A stretch of DNA of 64,000 nucleotides from positions 62,001 through 126,000 of the forward strand of contig CAOKER010000001.1 in NCBI GenBank assembly GCA_948467545.1. Direction: 5' to 3'. Source of the stretch: an uncultured Eubacteriales bacterium (GTDB lineage Bacteria; Bacillota; Clostridia; Oscillospirales; CAG-272). Shown in pieces: positions 35,218 through 43,477 of the stretch. The position numbers and the translations under genes are program-made. The notes below the pieces were generated by a model, which worked only from the letters and a program-made list of their open reading frames with translations, did no database searches and was not told where the DNA came from. How positions within the stretch are numbered: position 1 is the first letter of the stretch; each line of letters opens with the position of its first letter.

Positions 35218-36427
35218 ATTCTGCAAGCAGCCAGTCAATAACATTGAGCTTTTGTATGCCCTCATAATTGGCTTCACGGAAAACCTCATCCAATGTCAGA
35301 AGATATTTTGGATAATTGTCCCGCACCTTCTTATACGGAGCAAGCTCTCGCTCCAATGTTTTTTCATCCAGCGTTGAAGCAGATACCTGATAATAGGCAA
35401 CATTCTCTCCATCAATGGTTACAAAGTCTATTTCAGCATTTTCATCAAGCTGACCAACATATACTTCATAGCCTCTACGAATCAGTTCCAGATACACGAT
35501 GTTCTCCAAGATATGCCCGATATCGCTTTCACTGCTTCTCACCAGAATATTTCTGAGTCCGATATCCGCCGTATAATATTTATTCTGCTGCGTAAGAATC
35601 TGTTTCCCTTTAATGTTATATCGGGTTGCCTCATAGAACATCAGGCATTCCGTTAATCCCTCAACATAGCGATTGACCGTTTTCTGATCAATGGGATTGC
35701 CGCTTGATTTCATCGTATTGGCAATCTTGGTCGGAGAAAAACGGTTTCCAATATTATGCATCAAAAACTTTGTCACATTTTTCAGCATCGTGACGTCCGT
35801 AATCTTTTTCCGCTTTACAACATCATTCAGCAGAACGGTATCATAGATACCCTGTAAATACTCTCGGGCTTCTTTTCGTCGATAGCCATGACTTAATATA
35901 AAGGGGAATGCGCCGATTTCCAGATAAAGATTGAATTTTTCCGTATTGCTCATTTTGCCGTCACTGAGGCCATAACAAAATTCCCTGAAGGATAACGGCA
36001 GCATGGAAAGTTCGATATACCTCCCGGAAAGCTGCGTTGCTAATTCTCCGGAAAGGAAATAGGCGTTGGAGCCTGTGATATAAACATCACAGTTCTTTTT
36101 TATAAACAAACTGTCTACGGCTTTTTCATATTCTGCAACATGCTGTATTTCATCGAGAAAAATGTAATTCATTTTATCCGGCAGAAGCTGCTCTTTGATG
36201 TAGTTATATAAAGCGCGGGAATACAGCAAATCCTCATATTCCACATCCTCAAAATTGATCATAATAATCTGTGATGAATCTACGCCGTTTGTCAGCAGAT
36301 AATCTCTATATAATTCAAACAACGTAGACTTACCACAGCGGCGCACACCTGTCACAACCTTTATGATTTGTTCGTCCTTATGCCGGATCAGAAAGTCTAA
36401 ATATTGTTTTCTTTGAATCTGTACCAT
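35216..36427 (-). CDS. AAA_14/DUF4143 family ATPase (first copy)
   Basis: A 403-residue protein: N-terminal AAA domain with Walker A GVRRCGKST and Walker B NYIFLDEIQHV, and a C-terminal DUF4143 part with the nuclease-like stretch NAEIDFVTIDGENVAYYQVS. Such ATPases are common, often many per genome, with no assigned role. It starts MVQIQRKQYL with GGAGGTAAG upstream. It is opposite in direction to the VWA operon and lies between two VWA 3' copies. Codon use resembles the chromosome more than the VWA module. Confidence 0.87.
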   Translation of the reverse strand: MVQIQRKQYLDFLIRHKDEQIIKVVTGVRRCGKSTLFELYRDYLLTNGVDSSQIIMINFEDVEYEDLLYSRALYNYIKEQLLPDKMNYIFLDEIQHVAEYEKAVDSLFIKKNCDVYITGSNAYFLSGELATQLSGRYIELSMLPLSFREFCYGLSDGKMSNTEKFNLYLEIGAFPFILSHGYRRKEAREYLQGIYDTVLLNDVVKRKKITDVTMLKNVTKFLMHNIGNRFSPTKIANTMKSSGNPIDQKTVNRYVEGLTECLMFYEATRYNIKGKQILTQQNKYYTADIGLRNILVRSSESDIGHILENIVYLELIRRGYEVYVGQLDENAEIDFVTIDGENVAYYQVSASTLDEKTLERELAPYKKVRDNYPKYLLTLDEVFREANYEGIQKLNVIDWLLAE

Positions 36428-36560
36428 TCCACTTACCTCCTTATGCAGTATATGTATTATACTCCTTATTTATTCAAAAGTCAAGTTTTGTTGGGAATAA
36501 AATCCTAACTTTTTTATTTTGCTGCTGATTTTAAGATTAAATTCCGAAGTGTTCTAAACA

Positions 36561-36594
36561 ACAAAGCGAGAGGCACGATCTAACCCCTTAAACC
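36561..36594. repeat. 34-nt direct repeat, copy 1
   Basis: ACAAAGCGAGAGGC then ACGATCTAACCCCTTAAACC matches 38120-38153 at 32 of 34 positions. Each copy lies about 130 nt upstream of a minus-strand AAA_14/DUF4143 gene, marking a repeated cassette. Confidence 0.8.
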
Positions 36595-36606
36595 CTGTCT
36601 CTCATT

Positions 36607-36666
36607 CCAAGGAGATCTTACCGAGGACGAAATTGCTGTTGAGATTTTGAACAGCAAGACCGCTTA
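36607..36666 (+). pseudogene. Duplicated 3' end of the VWA gene
   Basis: About 60 bp nearly identical to the last 59 bp of the VWA gene (35111-35169), keeping the frame of DLTEDEIAVEILNSKT and the stop codon, with a small insertion after CCAAGGA and changes in the final codons. The rest of the gene is absent. It shows that the first ATPase cassette sits between two copies of this sequence. Confidence 0.85.
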
Positions 36667-36671
36667 AAAAC

Positions 36672-36719
36672 AGAAAAAAACGCTGTCAGTTCCCGCAAAG
36701 GCGCTGACAGCGTTTTTTA
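36672..36719. terminator. Terminator between the VWA copy and the second ATPase gene
   Basis: AAAAAACGCTGTCAG pairs with CTGACAGCGTTTTTT across a 14-base loop. The stem touches the stop codon of the minus-strand ATPase at 36717, and it can act in both directions. Confidence 0.8.
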
Positions 36720-37991
36720 GTTTTTCAGAGCGGTGATAGGAACGACAAACACGCCGTCCTCCCGCCGATAGGCGGCATTAGAAAGACCGCAGATTACACA
36801 CATCATAGACGGGGGCGTGCCGCCGCCTTCGTCGATGGATTTTTTGATAGCAAGTAGATTCTCAGCCGCTTCATCAATCTGGTTTGCTCCAAGCTTGATT
36901 TCAAATGCACACCAGTTTCCGTTGTTAAGCTCTATAACGGCATCAATTTCTTTGTTGGCATAGTCCTGATAATGATACAAATGCGCTCCAAAAGATTCCG
37001 CATAGATTTTCAGGTCTCTCTCACACAATGCTTCAAATAAAAAGCCCAGTGTCTGCAAGTCACTCAGCAGACGATCCGGTGTCGCTTTCAGCAGAGCACA
37101 TGCAAGAGAAGGATCGGAAAAATGTCTCTTTTCAGCCTGCTTGACTCTGACCGACGAACGAATTTGGGTGGCAAACGGCTCCTGATTATCGGTAAGGAAC
37201 AATCTTTTGAAAACATCAAGATAAGAACCAATGGTATCAGTGTCGATATCTTCATCATCGATTGCTTTTACATCATTTTTCAAAGTTTTGTTTGTAACCG
37301 TTGTACTTTCATTTCTTGCAAGCGAACGCAGAAGCAAACGCATCTTTGTCGGATTGCGTTTGATATTATCTATGCGGTACACATCGTCCTCAATAACAGC
37401 GTTCAAATATTCTTCCGGAAGCAATCCCCCTTTATCTGCCGGAGTATTCAGATTTCCCGGCCAGCCGCCGCGGACGATATATCTGATGAGATCTCTGAGA
37501 TCCACTTCTCCAGTCATCGCTGGTGTTAGCTTCCCCTCACACAGCTCTTTCAGCGATACCTTGCCCGAGGATTCTCCCGATTCATAAAGCGACATCGGCC
37601 GCATACGCAGTCTTGCAATCCTGCCGGCGCCACTGTGTATAATGCCTTTTCGCACAGGCGTTGCGGAGCCGGTGAGAAGGAACTGCCCTTTCTCTGGAAT
37701 TTGATCCACCTTGTACCGAACGGCGTCCCACAGCGGGGGAACCTCCTGCCACTCGTCGATCAGCCGAGGCGTTTCTCCCTCCAAAACCAACGCAGGCGAC
37801 ATTTCTGCCAAACGACGGTTTTGAAAATTTCCTTCCGGACTTCCAATCAATATCTCGCTTTTACTGTGATAGGAAGAAGACCATGTTTTGCCGCACCATT
37901 TCGGTCCTTCAATACAGACCGCTCCAAAGGTGGCTAAATAGTCCTCTATCTGTTTATCTATAATACGCGGTCTATAATCTTTTATATCCAT
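36717..37991 (-). CDS. AAA_14/DUF4143 family ATPase (second copy)
   Basis: A 424-residue protein with Walker A GPKWCGKTW, Walker B RLIDEWQEVPPLWDA and LLTGSATPVRK, and a C-terminal DUF4143 part with a PD-(D/E)xK-like stretch KEIDAVIELNNGNWCAFEIK. It is only distantly similar to the first copy, so the two are not a recent duplication even though the flanking repeats are. ATG 37991 has GGAGGTG upstream. Function unknown. Confidence 0.88.
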   Translation of the reverse strand: MDIKDYRPRIIDKQIEDYLATFGAVCIEGPKWCGKTWSSSYHSKSEILIGSPEGNFQNRRLAEMSPALVLEGETPRLIDEWQEVPPLWDAVRYKVDQIPEKGQFLLTGSATPVRKGIIHSGAGRIARLRMRPMSLYESGESSGKVSLKELCEGKLTPAMTGEVDLRDLIRYIVRGGWPGNLNTPADKGGLLPEEYLNAVIEDDVYRIDNIKRNPTKMRLLLRSLARNESTTVTNKTLKNDVKAIDDEDIDTDTIGSYLDVFKRLFLTDNQEPFATQIRSSVRVKQAEKRHFSDPSLACALLKATPDRLLSDLQTLGFLFEALCERDLKIYAESFGAHLYHYQDYANKEIDAVIELNNGNWCAFEIKLGANQIDEAAENLLAIKKSIDEGGGTPPSMMCVICGLSNAAYRREDGVFVVPITALKN

Positions 37992-38119
37992 ACAAAACAC
38001 CTCCAAAATCATTATATCATATTCGGCCTGATTTCGCAATATCATTCGGTCTAATTTTGATTATATATTCCGGCATTTTTATGATTTCTATTCGGATTGA
38101 TTGAAAAAAGTATTAAAAA

Positions 38120-38153
38120 ACAAAGCGAGAGGCGCGATCCAACCCCTTAAACC
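38120..38153. repeat. 34-nt direct repeat, copy 2
   Basis: Second copy of the repeat at 36561-36594 with two substitutions. Here it continues into CGCGCCCCTCT, which pairs with AGAGGCGCG inside the repeat to make a hairpin. Confidence 0.8.
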
Positions 38154-38308
38154 GCGCCCCTCTAAAAAGGACTTGTCTACAGTATACACACATCCGTATC
38201 GTTTGTCAAATGTTAAAGGCGGTTTTTTAGAAAATATTTTTATACAGAAAATTCTAAAAATTTAATTTCAATATATTGTATTTCTATTAACAATCAGCAC
38301 ATCATACT

Positions 38309-38366
38309 GAAGACTTTCGCAAAAAAGCAGCCTCACATTGTAATTGTAACCGATTTTTTATAAGAA
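38309..38366 (+). pseudogene. Second, older remnant of the VWA 3' region
   Basis: GAAGACTTTCGCAAAAAAGC then TTGTAACCGATT and ATAAGAACGATC aligns with 34997-35063 of the VWA gene (GAAGAATTTCGCAAAAAGGC, ATGTAACCGGAATT, ATAAGGACGAGC) with scattered mismatches and small gaps. It suggests a third cassette boundary. The rest of 38154-38560 is AT-rich with no gene. Confidence 0.5.
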
Positions 38367-38560
38367 CGATCATTGTTGCAAATATTTGGTATGGTTTGAA
38401 AAAAATTTATAAAATTCCCGCTATTTTCTAAAAGTATGCGCATTACTTATATGACAGGCAAAATACATCATCTTATTTTGTACTGTTTTCAAGCTTGAAT
38501 AATGGGCCCCATGATTACCTCAAATGATGAAAAATTTTATAAAAAATAAGGAGAGTTAAA

Positions 38561-39046
38561 ATAGCAAAGACATATAAGTTTGCTAAGATCCTGTGTCTGT
38601 TAATGGTTGTTTCTATGTTGGCAACATGTACAGCAATTTTTGTATCAGCGGTTGACAACACTGATACCCCGTATACTTTCTCTTTTAATACTAACGCAAA
38701 GTATACAGTCGGCAGATTAAAGACAGATGATTCAAGTTGCTACATGAAATATAGTTCCGGAAGTATTTCGTATACTGCGAAGGCATATGGTAAGACAACA
38801 GTAAACACCTCAACCCATTACGATAGATCCGGTGGTTTTGTGTATCGTTTTACAAGTGCTCACCAGGCTCGTTTCATGTACAATTATGTATATGAAAAAT
38901 CACATGGATCAACTGCAGTATATCCTATTGCCCCGTATATTAGCATTCAGGGTGCAGCCACCGGTAGTGGTACAGCAGCTGGACTGTGGAGTCCTGACAG
39001 CGTATATGAAGCAGGAGTACTTCCCCCGTCTGACTACATGAAATAA
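38561..39046 (+). CDS. Small secreted protein with a signal peptide and apparent ATA start
   Basis: Read from ATA 38561, which lies 7 nt after AAGGAG (38548-38553), the protein begins with the signal peptide AKTYKFAKILCLLMVVSMLA, cleaved near IFVSA/VDNTD, leaving about 130 residues rich in Ser, Tyr and Thr. Starting at ATG 38603 would cut off the positively charged part of the signal. Either ATA is used or an ATG has mutated. The mature part (FVYRFTSAHQARFMYNYVYE, ending GLWSPDSVYEAGVLPPSDYM) faintly recalls small secreted DUF2712-like proteins. A hairpin follows. Confidence 0.6.
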   Translation: MAKTYKFAKILCLLMVVSMLATCTAIFVSAVDNTDTPYTFSFNTNAKYTVGRLKTDDSSCYMKYSSGSISYTAKAYGKTTVNTSTHYDRSGGFVYRFTSAHQARFMYNYVYEKSHGSTAVYPIAPYISIQGAATGSGTAAGLWSPDSVYEAGVLPPSDYMK

Positions 39047-39064
39047 TATTACTATATAACTCTT

Positions 39065-39096
39065 AAAGGAAGACTGCTGCCAGCAGTCTTCCTTTA
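39065..39096 (+). terminator. Strong hairpin after the secreted-protein gene
   Basis: AAAGGAAGACTGCTG pairs with a 3-base loop to GCAGTCTTCCTTT. The T run after it is poor, so it may partly terminate or stabilise the upstream message while letting the next gene through. Confidence 0.6.
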
Positions 39097-39119
39097 AGAA
39101 GTATTTTTAGGAGTATCCA

Positions 39120-39509
39120 ATGAAAAAACAAAAAAATCGCAAATCACTAATATTATTTGTTATTGCCGGATCGGCAATGATTTTAATTGTAGTTTATACT
39201 TTTTATCCGGGGATAGTCACTTTTATAAATAAGATAAATTTTTCTCATGGTGTTTCAAATGATTTACATAACAGCGGCACATCTGAAACCAAGCCTGCTC
39301 CTCTGGTAACGAATTCAGAAAGTGAGGTTATTTATCCTACATTTGATTTGTATTCAGACCAATATTGGAATAATGTCGAAGAATCCAAAAAAGAAGATTA
39401 TGCGTCTATAATGGAATACCTTAATAATATAGAGGCAGTTATCTTACAATCAAAAAATAACAGCAATTTTCAATGCAATATACAAGTTTATAATAAACCT
39501 CAAAAATAA
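39120..39509 (+). CDS. Small membrane-anchored extracytoplasmic protein
   Basis: 129 residues: a basic start (MKKQKNRKS), one membrane segment at about residues 9-31 (LILFVIAGSAMILIVVYTFY), then an acidic, Ser/Asn-rich outside part. No family is recognised. AGGAG lies 8 nt before the ATG. Its place right after the secreted protein suggests that the two act together, for example as product and accessory or immunity protein, but nothing in the sequence proves it. Confidence 0.55.
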   Translation: MKKQKNRKSLILFVIAGSAMILIVVYTFYPGIVTFINKINFSHGVSNDLHNSGTSETKPAPLVTNSESEVIYPTFDLYSDQYWNNVEESKKEDYASIMEYLNNIEAVILQSKNNSNFQCNIQVYNKPQK

Positions 39510-39526
39510 ACAAACTGTTGTTATTT

Positions 39527-39575
39527 GCGCACAAAATCGGAGCAAAATCTGATTTTGTGCGCTTTCTTTATTTAA
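39527..39575 (+). terminator. Terminator after the secreted/membrane pair
   Basis: GCGCACAAAATCGGA and the downstream TCTGATTTTGTGCGC form a long stem followed by TTTCTTTATTT. Confidence 0.8.
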
Positions 39576-39692
39576 TCTTTTGACTGCTTCTATGGAGGTG
39601 TTATAAATGCGAAAAAAAGTTTTCTCCTAAAAGTTCCTATTTTTAAACGTTTTTTCCTTGTTGTCTTTATGAAAGGGCAAGGGTAAAAAACT

Positions 39693-39818
39693 ATGGATAA
39701 GCAATTGTTTTCTATTTCTGAAATTAGCGACAACATGGTTCAATACTCGGATATGTATTTGAAGAAGGTTATTATCAACGCGAAACTTGACAAAGACTCG
39801 GTTCTGTGTATAATATAG
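39693..39818 (+). CDS. Possible 41-residue protein upstream of tnpW
   Basis: ATG 39693 opens MDKQLFSISEISDNMVQYSD and runs 41 codons. AAGGG lies about 10 nt upstream. A further short frame with a good GGAGG site (ATG 39607, seven codons) has a run of seven A that could hide a frameshift. Both may be remnants of transposon genes. No family is recognised. Confidence 0.25.
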   Translation: MDKQLFSISEISDNMVQYSDMYLKKVIINAKLDKDSVLCII

Positions 39819-39895
39819 GCAAATTTAAAAACAAGATTTAATTGGCTGCTTTTGCAGAGATGTTGCCTTTATGACAGATCCGTACAGTTAGGGAG

Positions 39896-40078
39896 GTGTC
39901 AGAAATAGAGAAACAAACAAAAAGACCGGCAACCAAAAAAGATCAGAGTGCAACGCAGGAGCAAAGCTATAAAATCGGTAAAATCCGTTTCATTGTTCAG
40001 CCTGTATTTAAGGAAAAGGGCAACGATACAATAGGAACGATTTTATTGCGTCTTATGCGCAGCGAAATGGGAAATTAA
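39896..40078 (+). CDS. TnpW-like transposon protein
   Basis: A 57-60 residue protein whose C-terminal part (YKIGKIRFIVQPVFKEKGND then TIGTILLRLMRSEM) matches the small TnpW proteins encoded just before large serine recombinases in clostridial transposons. The GTG at 39896 touches AGGGAGG (39889-39895), too close to work; the codon at the right distance (39905) is ATA, giving IEKQTK where an ATG would be expected. The start may therefore be damaged. The recombinase gene follows 67 nt later. Confidence 0.6.
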   Translation: MSEIEKQTKRPATKKDQSATQEQSYKIGKIRFIVQPVFKEKGNDTIGTILLRLMRSEMGN

Positions 40079-40145
40079 CCTCTTTTCAGCAGCCAAGCAT
40101 ACTTGATTTAGGTACTGTTTTATTTGACTGCGGAAAGGAGGTTAA

Positions 40146-41861
40146 ATGCGACGGTCAAATAATAGAATATATGAGGATGTAGCCTTTCTTTATGAAAGGC
40201 TGTCCCGAGATGATGATCTGGAAGGTGAAAGCTATAGCATTGCAAATCAGAAGAAACTGCTTACAAGGGCCGCAAAAGAAAAAGGTTACACACATTTAGT
40301 CCATTTTTATGATGACGGTATATCCGGTGTAACAATGGATAGGCCGGAATTCAACAAAATGATGGAACAGCTTGAGATTGGGAAGCCTAAAGCCGTATTC
40401 GTAAAAGATCTGTCACGACTGGGCAGAAACTATATAGAAGTCGGACGGCTGACAGATGAATTCTTTCCGGAGCATAATATCTGACTGGTTGCCGTATCGG
40501 ACAACATTGATTCTTATGAGGGGGAAAGCGAATTTGCTCCAATCAAGAATCTGTCTAATGAGTGGTATGCCAGAGACATCAGTAAAAAGCGTCGAGCCAG
40601 CAATCGGGTTAAAGGGAGTTCAGGTATTCCGCTTGGGCCTCCGCCCTATGGTTATATGAAGAATCCGGAAAACCCGGATTTCTGGATTATTGACGATGAG
40701 CCGGCCTTGATAGTCAAACGTATTGATACGCTTACATTATCCGGGTACGGGACGGAACAGATAGCAGAAATGCTGAGTGAAGAAAAAGTGCTGACGCCAA
40801 CAGCTTATGCCATCAGCAAGGGGAGAAAAAAACCGTCAAAGAGTAAGAATGGCGATCCATTCAAATGGCAAGCCTCTACGATCGTAAAAATTCTTTCTAT
40901 GCAGGAATATTGTGGAGATATCATAAACTTTAAGACATACTCCAAATCCTTCAAGAACAAGAAAAGATACAAAAACGATCCGGAAAACATCTCTGTCTTT
41001 AAAGATGTGCATGAGCCGATTCGTGACAGAGCGACATTTGAAAAAATTCAAGAAAAGCGCGGTAAGACACGTAAGAGAAAAAAGCTGGACGGTGAACGAA
41101 ATATGTTCTCCGGGTTGCTTGTATGTGCCGACTGCGGCGGAAATATGCACTTCCATTTCAATCAAGGAAATCCGAAGATTCAGTATTTCAGCTGCGCCGA
41201 ATACAACAAAGGCAAGCGAAAGACCTGTACATCCACGCACTACATACGTATGGATTTCTTGGAGCAAATCGTTTTAGCGGAGATCAGACGCCTGACGCGA
41301 TTCGCATGCAAACATGAGGATGAATTTACTACCGCTGTTGCCAATTACTCAAAAAAGGTAACGGAAACCCAGCAACGGATTCGTCAGAGTGAACTGAAAA
41401 GTCTGATATTGCGTGATAAGGAGTTAGATGTTCTTTTTGAAAAGATCTATGAAGACAATGTATCCGGCAAAATATCCGACGAACGATTTGCAAAGCTGTC
41501 TACAAAATATGAGACAGAGCAGAAATCTATTGTGGAGCGCATAGAACGATTGAAAAAACTTTTTGACGAAGTAAACATGAAGGTAGAACATACAGAAAAC
41601 TTTGTTGCAGCAGTCAAGAAGTATACTCGTGTCAAAAAGCTGACTCCGCTGATGCTGAACGAACTGGTTGAATACATCGAAGTTCATCAGGCGGAAACAG
41701 TCAACGGAGAACAGACGCAAACGGTTGTAATTCATTACAATTGTATCGGTTCTATTTCAATTCCGGAAGAGCTTTCAATCCCTGAGCCACAGATTACCGT
41801 CCAAACAAGAAAAGGTGTTGTTGTCAATTATGCGCCTATGACGCCGGCAGCGTGCAGTTGA
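40146..41861 (+). pseudogene. TnpX-like large serine recombinase, interrupted by one TGA
   Basis: One frame of 572 codons encodes a large serine recombinase: resolvase domain with catalytic S20 (FLYERLSRDDD) and GRNYIEVG, a recombinase domain, the zinc-binding CADCGGNMHFH motif, and a C-terminal coiled coil. Codon 113 (40482-40484) is TGA in the context PEHNI-stop-LVAVSDNID, where homologues have Arg; CGA to TGA is a single transition. The frame is otherwise open, so the element lost mobility recently. GGAGG precedes the ATG. TGA works as a stop in many genes here, so recoding is unlikely. Confidence 0.9.
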
Positions 41862-41907
41862 ATAGGAGGTTTGTTTTCAGAGAAGATCCTTTCGGGCAAT
41901 AAAAAAG

Positions 41908-41950
41908 CGAGTGTTCTTACAGGACTTTTCAATTCCTGTAAGAACACTCA
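41908..41950 (-). terminator. Terminator of the tRNA-Leu transcript
   Basis: GAGTGTTCTTACAGGA and TCCTGTAAGAACACTC form a 16-bp perfect stem with a 9-base loop. On the minus strand it is followed by GCTTTTTTATT. It ends 4 nt from the tRNA 3' end and about 45 nt from the recombinase stop. Confidence 0.85.
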
Positions 41951-41953
41951 GAA

Positions 41954-42040
41954 TGGTGCGGGTAAAAGGACTTGAACCTTCATGAAGTTGCCCTCACTAG
42001 AACCTGAATCTAGCGCGTCTGCCAATTCCGCCATACCCGC
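41954..42040 (-). tRNA. tRNA-Leu (anticodon CAG)
   Basis: 87 nt on the minus strand. The acceptor stem GCGGGTA/TACCCGC, discriminator A and an encoded CCA are present; the D arm is GGAATTGGCAGACGC; the anticodon stem CTAGA/TCTAG holds loop TTCAGGT with anticodon CAG; a long variable arm (about TGAGGGCAACTTCA) marks a class II tRNA; T loop GGTTCAAGTCC. It lies at the right border of the accessory region. Confidence 0.95.
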
Positions 42041-42168
42041 GTATGAGCTAAAATCTAAATACTATTTATATTATATTCAATCTGCTGACTTTTGATAGTA
42101 TATCATATTAAAAAGCTTTTGTCAATACATCGGTGTGCGATTTCTCGGATATTTTTTTGAAATAGTTA

Positions 42169-42197
42169 TTGACAAAACAAAGCTGAGGTGATATAAT
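42169..42197 (+). promoter_or_regulatory. Consensus promoter of the nitrogen-assimilation cluster
   Basis: TTGACA (42169-42174), 17-base spacer, TATAAT (42192-42197), with the extended -10 bases TGA. The 15-mer TGAGGTGATATAATA here recurs at 50954-50968 before the CAU tRNA. Transcription should start near 42204. Confidence 0.85.
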
Positions 42198-42210
42198 ACA
42201 GTTTGATGAG

Positions 42211-42285
42211 CAAAGGCGTTCATTCAAAAGGAAGATTTATGCACAGGCATATTTCTTCCCGTTGAATGTTCGTCTTTGTTTTTTA
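42211..42285 (+). terminator. Leader terminator (attenuator) before the glutamate synthase genes
   Basis: CAAAGGCGTTCATTCAA (42211-42227) pairs with TTGAATGTTCGTCTTTG (42262-42278), closing a loop that also contains a GGAAGAT/ATTTCTTCC pairing, and is followed by TTTTTTAT. It begins about 7 nt after the inferred transcription start and lies 100 nt before the first gene, so genes downstream are expressed only when it is bypassed. In Clostridia nitrogen genes are often controlled by ANTAR antiterminators; that link is inference. Confidence 0.65.
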
Positions 42286-42383
42286 TCTGCAAACGGATAA
42301 CAACGGAAAATGCTTTTTTATGTACCCGGTCTCGCTTGCTGCCGGAAGCTGTTCCGAAATCCGTCAAGAAAGGGAGATTTTAA

Positions 42384-43475
42384 ATGAAACTCGAAGGTCA
42401 GGTCCGGATTCCGTCCGGCTGTGCTATTTCAGCGGTCATTTCCAGAGAGGGAAACAGAATGACCGGTGAGAGCATTATAAAAAGTATGATACCGATGCAC
42501 GACCGTTCAAACGGACTGGGAGGCGGATTTGCGGCGTACGGAATTTATCCGGAATATCGTGATTTCTATGCTTTTCACATGTTTTACGATGACGATTCAA
42601 GCCGTGAGGCATGTGAAAGGGTGCTTCGCGAAGGCTTTGAAATTGTCAAAGCGGAGATAATTCCGGTGAAAAAGCTTCCGGAGATTACAGATGTTCCGCT
42701 GATATGGCGTTATTTTATTACTCCGCTGGCATCTGTTCTTTCCCGTCTTCAGCTTGATGAAAACGAGTATGTTGCTCGCACGGTTATGAAGATCAACAGT
42801 ACGGTATCGGGTGCGTATGTATTTTCAAGCGGCAAGAACATGGGAGCGTTCAAGGCGGTGGGATTTCCGGAGGATGTCGGAAGATTTTACAGGCTTGATG
42901 AATATGAAGCTTACTGCTGGACCGCGCACGGACGGTATCCGACAAACACGCCGGGATGGTGGGGCGGAGCTCACCCGTTTGCGCTTCTCGACTATTCGAT
43001 TGTTCATAACGGTGAAATATCGTCGTACGATGCGAACCGAAGATACATAGAGATGTTCGGATACAAATGCACTTTGCAGACGGATACCGAAGTAATCACC
43101 TATATCGCCGATTATCTTATACGCAGGCAGGGACTGACGCCGGAAGAAGCTGCTTCTGTTATAGCTGCTCCGTTTTGGAGTACGATTGAAACCAAGTCTG
43201 ATGTCATGAAAAAGCGTCTCACATTTCTGCGCACGGTGTATTCGAGCCTGCTTATTACCGGACCGTTTTCGATTGTTCTCGGATATACCGGAGGACTTAT
43301 GGCGCTTAACGACAGGCTGAAGCTCCGTTCCATGGTTGTTGCCGACAAGGACGATAAGGTGTTTATAGCCAGCGAGGAAGCGGCGATACGGGTTATGGAG
43401 CCGGACGCGGGTAATGTATATGCTCCGACAGGCGGAGAGCCGGTCATTGTGAATGTAAAGGACGGTGCTTATTAA
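42384..43475 (+). CDS. Glutamate synthase, glutamine amidotransferase subunit (split type)
   Basis: A 363-residue class II glutamine amidotransferase that releases ammonia from glutamine. The likely nucleophile cysteine is C13 in RIPSGCAISAVI, after a short leader; ARGRYPTNTPGW-like (TAHGRYPTNTPGW) and HNGEISSY, with QTDTEVITY, match class II sites. In archaeal-type glutamate synthase this domain is a separate protein, and the FMN and GXGXG parts are encoded downstream. AGAAAGGGAG precedes the ATG. The gap to the next gene is 2 nt. Confidence 0.87.
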   Translation: MKLEGQVRIPSGCAISAVISREGNRMTGESIIKSMIPMHDRSNGLGGGFAAYGIYPEYRDFYAFHMFYDDDSSREACERVLREGFEIVKAEIIPVKKLPEITDVPLIWRYFITPLASVLSRLQLDENEYVARTVMKINSTVSGAYVFSSGKNMGAFKAVGFPEDVGRFYRLDEYEAYCWTAHGRYPTNTPGWWGGAHPFALLDYSIVHNGEISSYDANRRYIEMFGYKCTLQTDTEVITYIADYLIRRQGLTPEEAASVIAAPFWSTIETKSDVMKKRLTFLRTVYSSLLITGPFSIVLGYTGGLMALNDRLKLRSMVVADKDDKVFIASEEAAIRVMEPDAGNVYAPTGGEPVIVNVKDGAY

Positions 43476-43477
43476 GA

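Noticed and set aside
40482..40484. TGA read as selenocysteine or tryptophan in the recombinase
   Set aside because: No SECIS-like hairpin was seen, homologues have arginine there, and TGA is a normal stop in other genes of the window.
41954..42040. tRNA-Leu as the attachment site of the element
   Set aside because: No repeat of the tRNA 3' end was found at the left side, and TnpX-like recombinases do not usually target tRNA genes.
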